Shown piece after piece: positions 25,601 to 34,436 of a DNA stretch of 64,000 bases. Source of the stretch: Glandiceps talaboti (lineage: Eukaryota > Hemichordata > Enteropneusta > Spengelidae); the NCBI RefSeq assembly GCF_964340395.1, contig NC_135553.1, positions 21,992,949 to 22,056,948 on the forward strand, written 5' to 3'. The position numbers and the translations under genes are program-made. The notes beneath the pieces are model-generated. The model was not told the DNA's origin and did not search any database. It was given only the letters and a program-made list of their open reading frames with translations. The first letter of the stretch is position 1, and every line of letters begins with the position of its first letter.

Positions 25601-27150
25601 GAGCCCACAAAGGTGAATTCCCGTTTGTCTGTGACAAGTGTAGTAAAGGGTTCTTTGACTCTCACGGTTTGAAAGTCCATCTCTTAACACACAGTGGTGT
25701 CAGACCTTACAGATGTACCTTGTGTGCTATGTCAACATCCACCAAACAACGTCTACAGATTCACTTCAAGAAAGCTCACGGTTTCACTGACGAGAACATG
25801 CCACAGATAAAACGTCAGGTCGAGTTGACTTTGAATAGCTCTCCGATTGGTGGATTCAAGGAACGGGAAAAAGTACCCAGACAAAGAATATTCCGAACTC
25901 GTCCGATTGATAAGTCAGTGACTGGTGACAGAGGCATGAATAATGCAACACAGGATAAAGATGTATGTCAGACTGTGGAAAACTTAGCAGTGAATACATT
26001 GCTGCATTCATTTACATGTAATAATAATAATGAAGAGAACAGTGAACAAGCATCTGATAGTAATGTAAATCAGAACAATAGCCAAGCCAATAACAACCAG
26101 TCTAACAGCATTGATGAACGTACAAGTTTGTCACCTGCAAATTCGAACCGTGTTGTACCAAGTACAGACCATGCAAGGCCAATTCTACAACAGAAATCTA
26201 CTGCAGTGAGAATACATAGACACAATGCAGAAAATACAAGGCCAACATTTCCAATCACAAGTCAGAGCTTAACTACAGGGACGGCATGTAATATACAAAA
26301 TATGGAAAATACGAGGCCGACATTACTGAGCGCTTCTCAGATTTCAACTACAGAGACAGTACACATACAGAATACAGATACTACAAGGCCAACATTACCA
26401 AACACAGCTCAGAGTTCAACTATCCATTTACAAAATACAGAAAATATGAGGCCAACGTTTTCGACCATGCCTCCATGTTCAACTACAGAGACAGATGATG
26501 TTAGTACAACAAGACCAGTTCTACAACAGACATCTCCGACTACAAACACAACATGCGTAAACTCAAACGTTGTAGTGGATTACCCCCACTCTGAACACTC
26601 ATATACTCCCAATGGAAATAACAACAATTCAATGTTACCAGTATCAACTCATCAGGAGAATGTGAATACCAGTCAGCAACGGCGTATGTGTACCTCTACA
26701 TCTGGGATTCTACCACAGCCTACCAATCAACAGAGGAGTACCTCAATGTCTGGGACTCTGCCACACCCTACCAATCAACAAACAAGTACCTCTACATCTG
26801 GGATTCTGTCTCTCCCTACCAATCAAGAAACAAGTACCTCTACATCTGGGATTCTACCACAGCCAACCAATCAACAAACAAGTACCTCTACATCTGGGAT
26901 TCTGCCACCCCCTACTGTAAGCTACAACGTATTGCCACCAGACTACTACAACTCAAATGTAGGTAATTACCAAAGTGATACTCCTATTGAACCACGTGGA
27001 TTTACTCCATTGCCTACAGTTCAGAACTCAGTAACTAACTACCCACCTACATATCAGGGGGCAGGTGTGCCATACCCCAACACTTCTCAGTTAACACCCC
27101 ATACGATACCACTGTCAAGTTATACAGTTAACCAAACACAGTGGCAATAA
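16213..27150 (+). CDS. PRDM-like protein: PR/SET-related domain plus seven C2H2 zinc fingers (complete, 8 coding exons, 997 aa)
   Basis: Coding exons are 16213-16687, 18095-18228, 19220-19375, 20616-20744, 21660-21786, 23655-23857, 24105-24252 and 25529-27150. All introns are GT-AG with matching phases, and the sum is 2994 nt, a multiple of three. Residues 1-158 are charged and low in complexity, with a basic KELKRKLRAS stretch. A PR domain spans roughly 177-340, with LPDRL, GVYSK, WLRYMNPA (Trp277) and IRPGNELLYWF (Phe319). Seven C2H2 fingers follow at 342-363, 374-395, 403-424, 435-456, 464-484, 492-512 and 520-541. The tail, 542-997, is Thr/Ser/Asn/Pro-rich with two repeat arrays. PRDM proteins are nuclear DNA-binding regulators of transcription or chromatin. 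I could not assign a subfamily. Where PRDM9 has the catalytic Tyr in LLVWYG, this protein has Phe, so methyltransferase activity is doubtful. No KRAB or SSXRD module was seen. Confidence 0.88.
16688..18094 (+). other. PRDM-like intron after coding exon 1, with a dispersed repeat
   Basis: A non-coding intron of 1.4 kb. Its part from about 17038 to 17420 is related to sequence at 63605-63940, including TATTTTCCAG(C/T)T(A/G)AATGA and TTTTGACTCAT. Nothing else was recognised. Confidence 0.6.
17038..17420 (+). repeat. Dispersed repeat K, copy 1
   Basis: This copy shares ordered blocks with 63605-63940: an ACTC(A/G)TAGT(A/G)ACAA block, the TATTTTCCAG block, TTTTGACTCAT followed by a CAGAA.CAGTGAT block, CATGTTGTTGT and TGTGCATGGT. 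It ends near AAGAAAAATATTGGGGAATA, a sequence that occurs as an inverted pair in the second copy. Confidence 0.5.
18095..18228 (+). CDS. PRDM-like gene, coding exon 2 (residues 159-203), start of PR domain
   Basis: The exon follows TTTTTGACAG and ends at TGG|GTAAGA (phase 0). It encodes LKIKNEMKKLYGSN and then YTLVRDTILPDRL. The LP..L element matches the opening strand of PR domains. Confidence 0.8.
18229..19219 (+). other. PRDM-like intron 2, containing fold-back element C1
   Basis: A one-kilobase intron. It holds a short fold-back element (18411-18658) and an 18 bp direct repeat GGTGTGAATTTATAAATGA near 18260-18297. No other feature is seen. Confidence 0.7.
18411..18658. mobile_element. 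MITE family C, copy 1 (fold-back)
   Basis: The left arm reads CAATAGTTCAATGTCAAATA, continuing AAAACTAAATTGTTTTAG. The right arm is its imperfect reverse complement, with CTAAAAGAATTTACTTTTTT and ATTGAACTGTTGACC. G-rich and C-rich tracts lie inside the arms. Related copies are at 21129-21533 and 42190-42532. There is no coding capacity, so it is non-autonomous. Confidence 0.65.
19220..19375 (+). CDS. PRDM-like gene, coding exon 3 (residues 204-255), PR domain
   Basis: A 156 nt phase-0 exon between TTGTTAG and GTAAGT. It encodes QLLVGQSEANGGELGVYSKA and a VFEPLSGP segment, corresponding to the GVWS...FGPYEG region of PR domains. Confidence 0.85.
19376..20615 (+). other. PRDM-like intron 3, no recognised feature
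   Basis: A 1.2 kb AT-rich non-coding intron between GTAAGT and TCGTCAG. I see no repeat family or gene in it. Confidence 0.75.
20616..20744 (+). CDS. PRDM-like gene, coding exon 4 (residues 256-298), PR domain core
   Basis: A 129 nt phase-0 exon from TCGTCAG to GTATGT. It encodes DLSNEDSSTWLRYMNPAPK, the most diagnostic PR segment (compare WMRYVNCA in PRDM9), then QQNVEVRFVQ. Confidence 0.9.
20745..21659 (+). other. PRDM-like intron 4, carrying MITE C2
   Basis: A 0.9 kb intron, nearly half of which is the family C fold-back element at 21129-21533, including a poly-G run at 21181-21199. Confidence 0.7.
21129..21533. mobile_element. MITE family C, copy 2, with poly-G run
   Basis: The left arm has CAATAGTTCAATGTAGGATA and CTAAATTCTTTTA before a 19-nt G run. 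The right arm near 21490-21533 carries TAAGAATTTATTTGTTTATC and GATCTTGCCCCT, its imperfect inverse. The internal segment (CCCCTAAATACAAATATTCC, TGTCAAATTGAG, TTTACTCACTACATACTG) matches copy 3 at 42190-42532 in the opposite orientation. Confidence 0.7.
21660..21786 (+). CDS. PRDM-like gene, coding exon 5 (residues 299-340), end of PR domain
   Basis: The exon runs from GTGACAG to GTAAGT (phase 1) and encodes NTIFFVTMKNIRPGNELLYW, followed by FSPPY. It corresponds to the I.PG.ELLVWYGDEY end of the PR domain, with Phe at the usual Tyr position. Confidence 0.9.
22092..22910 (+). repeat. Tandem array element: (GTCC)n head plus five 151 bp units
   Basis: A head with TCCCCGCCGGACGAAGTCC, GGACTTATGGATTGGGGTCC and then (GTCC)n is followed by a leading unit near 22212. 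Further units start at 22361, 22512, 22663 and 22814, each 151 bp apart. Each unit carries ACATGCTTGAACAGATCTCA, ATGACATACATGTGCAT, and ATCCAATATGGCCGCC followed by GCCATTTTGTTT. The last unit is cut short near 22905. It lies wholly within the intron and reads as a non-autonomous mobile element with internal tandem amplification. Confidence 0.85.
23143..23342 (+). repeat. Perfect 100 bp tandem duplication
   Basis: Two consecutive 100 bp copies begin ACTTCAGTGAGTATTTTC and end ATTGTAAGTAC. I see no differences between them apart from the final base. This indicates a very recent duplication or an assembly artefact. Confidence 0.9.
23655..23857 (+). CDS. PRDM-like gene, coding exon 6 (residues 341-408), zinc fingers 1-2 and first half of finger 3
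   Basis: After CTTTCAG the exon encodes two complete C-x2-C-x12-H-x4-H fingers and the CEECGK half of a third, so the intron (phase 0) splits finger 3 between its Cys and His pairs. Finger 3 is completed exactly by exon 7, which confirms the splice. Confidence 0.9.
24105..24252 (+). CDS. PRDM-like gene, coding exon 7 (residues 409-457), rest of finger 3 and finger 4
   Basis: The exon begins AVHRSSYLKEHKRKVH, which supplies the two His of finger 3. It continues with CQQCGKRFKCRAHLRRH and VECVH (finger 4) and ends in a phase-1 donor C|GTAAGT. Confidence 0.9.
24253..25528 (+). other. PRDM-like last intron, carrying fold-back element A1
   Basis: A 1.3 kb intron whose middle is the 381 bp fold-back element at 24787-25167. 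The remaining sequence shows no recognised feature. Confidence 0.75.
24787..25167. mobile_element. Fold-back MITE family A, copy 1
   Basis: The termini TCACCGACATCAGACCGTTG and CAACGGTCTGATGTCGATGA are inverted copies of each other, and inverted similarity continues inward: AACCTGTTACA.ACAGGGA, GATTAATAAC, TGGCCTCTTTACAT against ATGTAAAGAGGCCA. The whole element can fold into one long hairpin. Copy 2 is at 58797-59170. No coding frame is present. Confidence 0.8.
25529..27150 (+). CDS. PRDM-like gene, coding exon 8 (residues 458-997), fingers 5-7 and repeat tail
   Basis: After GATTTCAG the exon supplies three classical C2H2 fingers (464-541) with linkers KGEFPFV and SGVRPYR. A low-complexity tail runs to the TAA at 27148. 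Residues about 670-790 hold a degenerate ENTRPT...TTET...IQN repeat. Residues about 845-920 hold five tandem 16-residue units of the form STSTSGILPQPTNQQT. Confidence 0.92.
26690..26930 (+). repeat. In-frame 48 bp tandem repeat in the PRDM-like coding exon
   Basis: Five head-to-tail copies of a 48 bp unit encode 16-residue units based on TSTSGILPQPTNQQ. The reading frame is kept in all units, and third-position and whole-codon differences (TSMSGTLPHP, SGILSLP) show that they are not freshly copied. Such coding minisatellites often vary in copy number between individuals. Confidence 0.85.
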
Positions 27151-28271
27151 TAGCATGCAAGTGCAAATGTAACGAAGTGCCTGCATTATGCCAACATATT
27201 GTCACTTGTCATCACAAAGAAGCAGTCAGCAGAATTTTACAATTGTATGCTTCCAGGTGTGAATTCTGCAGTGTATATACAGTGACTTGGAACTACCTTG
27301 GAGATGCCACAATTATTTCATAATGTTTGTGTGGTTTGACCTTTTCAAACTAGTAACAATTCATCTGTAACAGAATGCAACAATTTAGTTGTGTATTTTT
27401 TTGTGTTCATGTACTGTAAGTAGAGTCATGGAGGACACTGTTTCATTCCTCCTGTGTTGACACATTTGGTCACAGAGGGAACTGTTTCATTCCTCCCATG
27501 TTGAGATTTTTGCCATTACTTTCTAATGTTTTTTCGCACATTTGATGGCCAAATGAATTGTAAAACTACTGTAAACATAATGTCACATTGCTGCCATTTT
27601 ATACAGCTGATAGTTTTATATTGATCACATTGAACTTTTTGCATTGAACTTTTGTGGTTTCTGTATCTGTATATACATTCTAAGTGCATAGCATAACCAA
27701 TAGCTGGCATGCAATTGCCAGCAAGAGAGGGGGCATTCATGTACACTCAGTATGGCTGGATACATACTTTTGAAAAACACCGACATATACATCTATTTTG
27801 TTCCAGTTTATTCTTCTTGACCATATATAATACAATAAGTTTAGAATTTGAAATATAGGTGCAAACAAAGTGTTGTTGTATATGGCTCAAACTATAATTT
27901 TTCTTTCTTTACTAACTTTCCCTCATGTTGATGTTTCTGTATGTATATATGATGAAATTTGTACCTGTTATACTACTCTGAACTATGTGTACATTGTAAA
28001 GACACACTTGAGTTTGTAATATTTCGTGTTCTGATGCTGTACATACAATAATTCCAGAAGAGATTGGATGGTGTCATCAAGAAATAATGCTATTCCTGTT
28101 AGTATAAACCTCAATACTTGCAATAACATTTTCCCTCATACTATAACATAAAACAAGAATGCTGACTAATTCTTGCAATACATGTGTAGTACATGGAGTA
28201 GAAGTCATGACATTGACCTTGAATAATTGAATGATAGAATGATTGAATGCTTTTCATGACACACCTAGGTG

Positions 28272-28323
28272 GCAGGGTTCGAAATTAACAGTAGTCCTGT
28301 GTCCACAGACTACCAATTCTTGT

Positions 28324-28355
<32 letters not shown>

Positions 28356-28570
28356 ACCATAATTTGCAGGTGGTAGCCCACTCAGGCTACTAATGATTAT
28401 ACATGGTTACAAGGTTTACAGACATTATTTTAATAACACACATACATGTATTTCAAATAGAGAAGCTCTGTTTTCAGTTCAGGAATATGAAACTATTGGT
28501 CACGATCCTTGGAATTGGTAGTCAACCAATGGGACTACCAAGGAAAAAAAAAAGTTAATTTCGAGCCATG
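28272..28570. mobile_element. Dispersed repeat J, copy 1, with poly-G expansion
   Basis: The ends are short inverted repeats: GTTCGAAATTAAC on the left and GTTAATTTCGAGCC on the right. It shares ACCATAATTTGCAG, GGTAGCCCACTCAGGCTA, CTCTGTTTTCAGTTC and ATTGGTCAC.ATCCTTGG with copy 2 at 46995-47276. About 30 G stand where copy 2 has only CATGGGA. Confidence 0.75.
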
Positions 28571-28732
28571 GGCGATAAAATTATATTGCAGGTAACAAGG
28601 ATTAGATACCTGTGTACAGTATTTTTAAAATATGCTTGTTAGTATGACCATTACCATGGTAATACTACAGATTGTATATCTAAAACTAATGAAGGAAGAC
28701 TTTATCAAAGCTGTTGTATGATATGGTGTGTA

Positions 28733-28738
28733 AATAAA
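28733..28738 (+). terminator. Possible polyadenylation signal of the PRDM-like gene
   Basis: This AATAAA is the first exact hexamer I noticed downstream of the stop at 27150, and it implies a 3' UTR of about 1.6 kb. No transcript evidence is available and a variant signal nearer the stop is possible. Confidence 0.25.
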
Positions 28739-31102
28739 TGTCTTGTAGAGACATGCAGTTTGGGTCACCACCCGCGTGCATTTTCCACCCCACCTCCACC
28801 CATCTTTGGGCACTATCATACATCAGCTAATCCCTCCCTGTGTTGGGACACCCTCATGCATTGGCCGACTCCTCCGTGTGTTGGGAAACCCTTATGTATT
28901 GGCCACCCCCACCCCCTTGTGTTGGGGCACCAACTCATCTCTGGAAATAAAGGATAGAATAACACATCATGTATTACAGTCTATTGTTGATACAAATATT
29001 TACCTAAATTTTATTATGATCCTACAGTGTATTATTACGTATAGAAGCATCACCATTCTATTTTTTTCTTTAGGAAAGGTATACAAAATATTTCTATTAT
29101 CATTTGTTTCTGATTGTAATGCTTTCTTCAAGACAATTGCAACTGTTATCACCACCACATTGGAAATTGTCATCATTTGTATATTTCCTCTCAATTTTTA
29201 CTAAAAGTTAATTATTTCACTCAGTGTGTTAAGATATACTGTATTGATTACTTAGAATCTACTAAACTATGTATGTGATACTACTCTGGCAATGGAGGTC
29301 TCGGTTTACTAAAATAGACACAAATTGAACAGATTGTTGAGACATGTTGATATAAGCTATTGAATGGACGTTGGTTTTATTGTACTCACAGTAGGGTGGC
29401 CTGTTCACTTCTCTGATCTTACAATGTAATTTTTTGGGAATTTCCAAGGCTACACTTAAATGATCCCAGGGTGATAGTATCCATACAGCAGAGGCACCGT
29501 TATCACCAACTCGTGTAATCTACCACATCAAACAACAATACTTTTAGTTTGTGTCTATCTTTGTAATGCAAACCTGAATTGCCAGAGTAGTATATGAAAC
29601 AAGAAATGAAAAGTGGATGGTTTAAACTATACTATTAAGCTCAAAATGTTTCAAAAACTTGGACCAGCTTTTGCCCTCGTAACAGTGATTTATCAAACCC
29701 TGTTAACATAGTATCGGTACATTGTATGTGCCTCAGAACTCAGAAATAGTCAATAGTATTGCACAAGTAAACCTTCACCCATTCCCAGTTAGAATCTAAA
29801 AGAATGGGGGGGGGGGGGGGGGGCGTTCAATGTTCAACTTTTAAATATAGAACTGATATCTCAAAAAGATACCTGCAAATACCAACAACTAGACTAATCC
29901 AATTTTTCACATAACTTTCTGTGCTGAATTTTAAGTTACCATCAGGACATGTATTTAAATCTACTTCATGCAATTATAGCATTAATAGCATAAACATGTG
30001 ACTTACATTCAAACTGTAAGGCTGGGGTGGAATGCAAACATAAATATGTCGAGTAATCGTGTGCATGACGTTGCAAATTACAAGTGCTTGTCAGCGTCTG
30101 ATGGATTACTATTGACATACAATGTTGTTACAGTACAGTGTTTCACTCATGTGATGTGACATTTTTTACATCCACACAGACAGCTTCAAATGCAAAAGGA
30201 ACAATAAGGTGTTGCACACAGTGGGGATGTAGAAGTAGTCAGGCTACCATGTTGAGTATCAGTTGGAAAATAAACAATTGAAGCCATTAAAAATCATCAA
30301 GTCCATGTGTATGTGTAATGTTTTCATTAGAAGCCTTGTTTTTTTACTGCACTGTGAAAGTATAGCAAAGATTATCACTTTTCAATGTGTTTGGGTAACG
30401 AATCCTGTTGTATCTCGGTTATTGTTACTCTAGAGTTGAAATGTGTCTAACTTTGTAAGTAAAACATGTCCCCATGAGTGAAATAGCAAGCCAACCTCAT
30501 TTCTACTGTAACTACTCTGTATGATGTCTAGCTTTGTGTGTAAAATAACACAGCATTCTAGGGATTGGTATGATTACCAGATTCAAAAGCCAATGACTAT
30601 AGTCTCTGTTCTGTTGATTTCTGTGAAATATTTTTCTCTGCATTTCATGGCAAATATTCATAGTATTCTCATACATCAGTTGTTGAAATTCAAATGTTAT
30701 AATGATACAAGTACACTTACCCATATTTCATTTTGACTACTAGTACTGCTTCCATTTTTGAGCCTAAGATAACTATTAGATGTCTAAATCTATACTATAG
30801 TTGACCTTTGACCTCTATCATTCATTGTGTATTATATGTTGTTGTTACCTCTTTGGGGTTGTTACTATTAAAAATTTTCACTTTAATACTTGTTGCAGTA
30901 AAATGTTTCAAAACAAAATTTGTTGTAATTATGCTTCGCTGGATTGGAAATTTGAAAACCATTTAACTGATTACACTGCACTGTTATTTAGTGAGAAATG
31001 CATATTGCCTTGAGCAATAATTTCAACGGTATCTAGAAATTATATTCAAATGAAAACTTATCTTTTGATATTCAAATAACCTTACAAAACTCTTCTTTTT
31101 TT

Positions 31103-33415
31103 AGCTCCGCTGTCAGCGAAAGCTGAAAGCGTAGCTTTAGGTATAGGTGGGTATTGAGGTATAGAGAGTAGAGTGAATCATAGGTGTCCGTCAAACTTTT
31201 ATATTTTTACTATCTACTCCGGAAGTGACAGTCAGAATTCTTCGATATTTGGTGTGCATGTTCCCTTGGGGGAGGCTATTCAGATTTGTTCATGCCAAGT
31301 TGATCTGTGCCATTTTCAATTTTTTATGATTTTTTTTCATAAAATGTCATTTTCATCAACTCCTTGAAAACCTCTTATTAGATTGCTTTGATATCTGGCG
31401 TGTTGATGCGCAGGGGGTAGCTTACTCAGATTTGTTAATTTCAAGTCAGCACGTCCTCATTTTTATTTTTTATGATTTTTTTTTGTAATTTGAAAAAAAA
31501 ATGAATATGTTAATGAGCATAATGACCGACGCCATATTGGAAATCAGTCGACGAGACTTTAAGTAAACTGCCACTTTTCAAAAGACACTATTGACGTCAA
31601 ACAAGCAATGTAATATGTGCTATAGTCATAATTCTACGCATTGGGCGCCCAAATGACAAGCGTTTGTTCGAAACAGGGTTGTAAACTTCAAATCCAATTC
31701 TGCACCCTTCTACATAATCAGCCAGTCCGCAACATCCTCATTTGCATACTCTATCCTGATTCGACCAGAAGCTGTAGGTGACCTCATTTGACCGAGCGAT
31801 TTTCCACAGCAAGTATCTTGAGTGTCACAGGACGTTCTTGGTACTCACTAAAATCACACTTCAGACCCACTATAAAAGTGTGATGTTTTCAGATAACATG
31901 TAACTTGTGGTTAATTCTATATTGTCGTGCAATTTGGAATGACAGTGAACCAGAATTCAGACAACTTGCGTAAGGAAGGGCATGCCAGGCATGCGGTTGA
32001 AGTTATGGCCGACAGTTCACATGTAAAGTTAAACGACATGAACGTGTCTTGCCTTTCCAAAATGCAAATATTTGGCAAGTAAATATAATTAAAATAATTA
32101 CAACTTTAATTTGGCTTCAGACTTTGCATTATGTTTTGCGTATCTTTCCCCGTTTTACATGTAAATCCGAAAAGGTTCTCTCTCATCATGTCATCAGTGC
32201 CAGTGACCATACCGCGCGGGGCTGCTTTGAGTACGAGCGAAGTGAGGCATGTTGAGGTATTTTGTTGAGAATTATAAATATTGCGAAATGTCAAGTACAA
32301 GGTTTAAATACAATGGAATGATGAAAAAAATGGCAGAGTCTGCTGACAGGCGCCGGTCACAAGAAACACTGTGAATTAAAATATCAGACGATGTATGTAT
32401 TAATCGCCGACAATCCACCCGTATGCACGAGGGACTAACCCGGAAGCAAGTCGTTGTCAGCCATACGTTACAGTGGTAACATCGTCCGAGAAATCGCTGC
32501 GTTCAGAGTGTCATTATTCACAGAATTGTTGTTTTCGAGTGAAAACCCGTCTTGAATTGTATAACTCTAACAAATGAAGACATGTCAAGTTATATTTTGA
32601 AAGTTGTATCGCTAGTTTGAGACGATTTTCTCACGTACTATAGTACTATCGAGGCTTACTTGGAAGTAGTAGGACCTTACTCCAGTTCATCGGGAAGTTT
32701 AGCCAGTCCGATAATTCTTTCTGGTTTAGTTTACAACACTTTTGATCACGCAGATTTTGTTGTTGTGATGAAAAGAAATAAAAAAAAAAAAGATCATTTC
32801 AACCATTTCGTTGTGTTTTCTTTGTGAAAGGTAACCGAACATGAACGAGTGTTACCACTGTAACGTATGGCTGAGAATGACTCTCTTCCGGGTACTTGAG
32901 ATTGTCGCCGTACGGAAACTAAGATGGCGATTAATACATTTCTTCCCTATATATATCTACCACAACTAGTACAAGTTGAATGTTGTTGACTTTGTAAATT
33001 TGTTAGAAAATTGAAATTCAAATTGCCTCAAAATTATTTTAGATCCCTAGTTTATTTCATTCATCATTAAAATTTTCCAGGGTTACAGCTGTAAGACACT
33101 GGAATTATTTATAGCCAACCTCAAAATCCTCTTTTTTCTTTTTCTTGTGTGCATTTCCCAGTCATTTTTTTCTGAGATTTTGTGCAATTTTTCATAACAG
33201 TAGATTTTTGTCATAAAATGGTGACTATGGTATAAAAGTACAATACATTACCAACTTCTGTGTAAAATGTGTTTTATAGTGAGACATCATATGAAACCAC
33301 TAACCACTTTATTGCATCGCTAAAACAAAACTGCATAGTGAAGAGCTGAAGACCTGAACCACTTCTACATGTCACCAAAATAAAAAATTAAATTAAAAAA
33401 ACAAACAGCGGAGCT
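31103..33415. mobile_element. Composite element with AGCTCCGCTG inverted ends
   Basis: The left end AGCTCCGCTG (31103) and right end CAGCGGAGCT (33406) are exact inverted copies next to T-rich and A-rich sequence respectively. Inside the left end are two diverged units 146 bp apart (GATAT(T/C)TGG(T/C)GTG, then CAGATTTGTT, then TTTTTATGATTTTTTTT). The interior carries the 545 bp fold-back at 32395-32939. No transposase-like frame was seen. Treating the two ends as one element is an inference. Confidence 0.45.
32395..32939. mobile_element. Fold-back MITE family F, with ATGTATTAATCGCC termini
   Basis: Both ends carry ATGTATTAATCGCC in inverted orientation. Roughly 90-100 bp arms continue with AACCCGGAAG-type sequence and an exact 23 bp inverted core (32458-32480 and 32851-32873, key part CCATACGTTACAGTGGTAAC). 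The central 370 bp is not obviously repeated. No coding frame is present. Confidence 0.8.
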
Positions 33416-34207
33416 ATTCTGACCGATAGGTCGCTTGTTTTGCCTCTACATTTGTACTCCTACATCAGTTAATCTTTTTAAGGCATGTATTGATACTCAC
33501 CTCAGAACAGTAAGAGGTCTTTAAAAAAGCCTCAATGACTTCCTGCTCCACGTAAATTCATGGTAACTTTTACTGTACCTCTGAGCTTTCGTGTGTGCGG
33601 CACAAAAAGATGATGTAGACGAAAAACTGTGTTCTCTCACCTTGTGGCCCTGGCTGCGTTTGTTGGATGATTAGCCCCAAACAGGCCAATTATGTAGTCA
33701 TGCAACCCGACTATGTTTTAATGGGGTTGTCATCCATGTACACAGTGCTTTGCGTTGCTTTGCTTTGCTTTGCTGTGCGTTGCTCTGTCATTGTGGCGAA
33801 TGTGGGAAGGGAGGGGTGTTATTAATTTTGGGTTTTGCTATAAATGAAGAAACTCGCAATAAAGTAATTGTTAAAGACAGGCAATTATGACACATAACAA
33901 CCACATAATTGACACATAACAACCACATAATTACCTGTCAATAATTGTTTTATTGTTTAGTATACAAACGGAAAGGTCACTGCTAAAATGTAGGACTGGC
34001 TATTTTTTTTTTTAAATGGAATGATTTTCAGATACATACGTTGGGTCAAAAGAATACACATCACACCCATACTTCACCATTGCATTGTCAAAGGACCAAT
34101 CATTAGCAATTTTGCGATGAGAAGTGATTATAAATAGGATAATATGAAAGACCGTGCCACCAATACTCTAGGAACCTTTTCGAATGTTTTAACAATCATA
34201 ATACATG

Positions 34208-34211
34208 TGAT

Positions 34212-34282
<71 letters not shown>

Positions 34283-34295
34283 CTGGTGGTGGTGG

Positions 34296-34347
<52 letters not shown>

Positions 34348-34436
34348 GGTGGTGGTGGTGGTTGGAATGATGATGATAATGATGGTGGCGGTGGTGGTGG
34401 TGGTGGTGGTGGTGGTGGTGGTGGTGGTGGTGGTGG
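34208..34436 (+). repeat. (GAT)n / (GGT)n compound microsatellite
   Basis: A long triplet array switches between GAT and GGT blocks. It yields long poly-Asp/poly-Gly and poly-Met/poly-Val open frames by composition alone. No splice context or flanking protein sequence supports coding. Confidence 0.95.
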
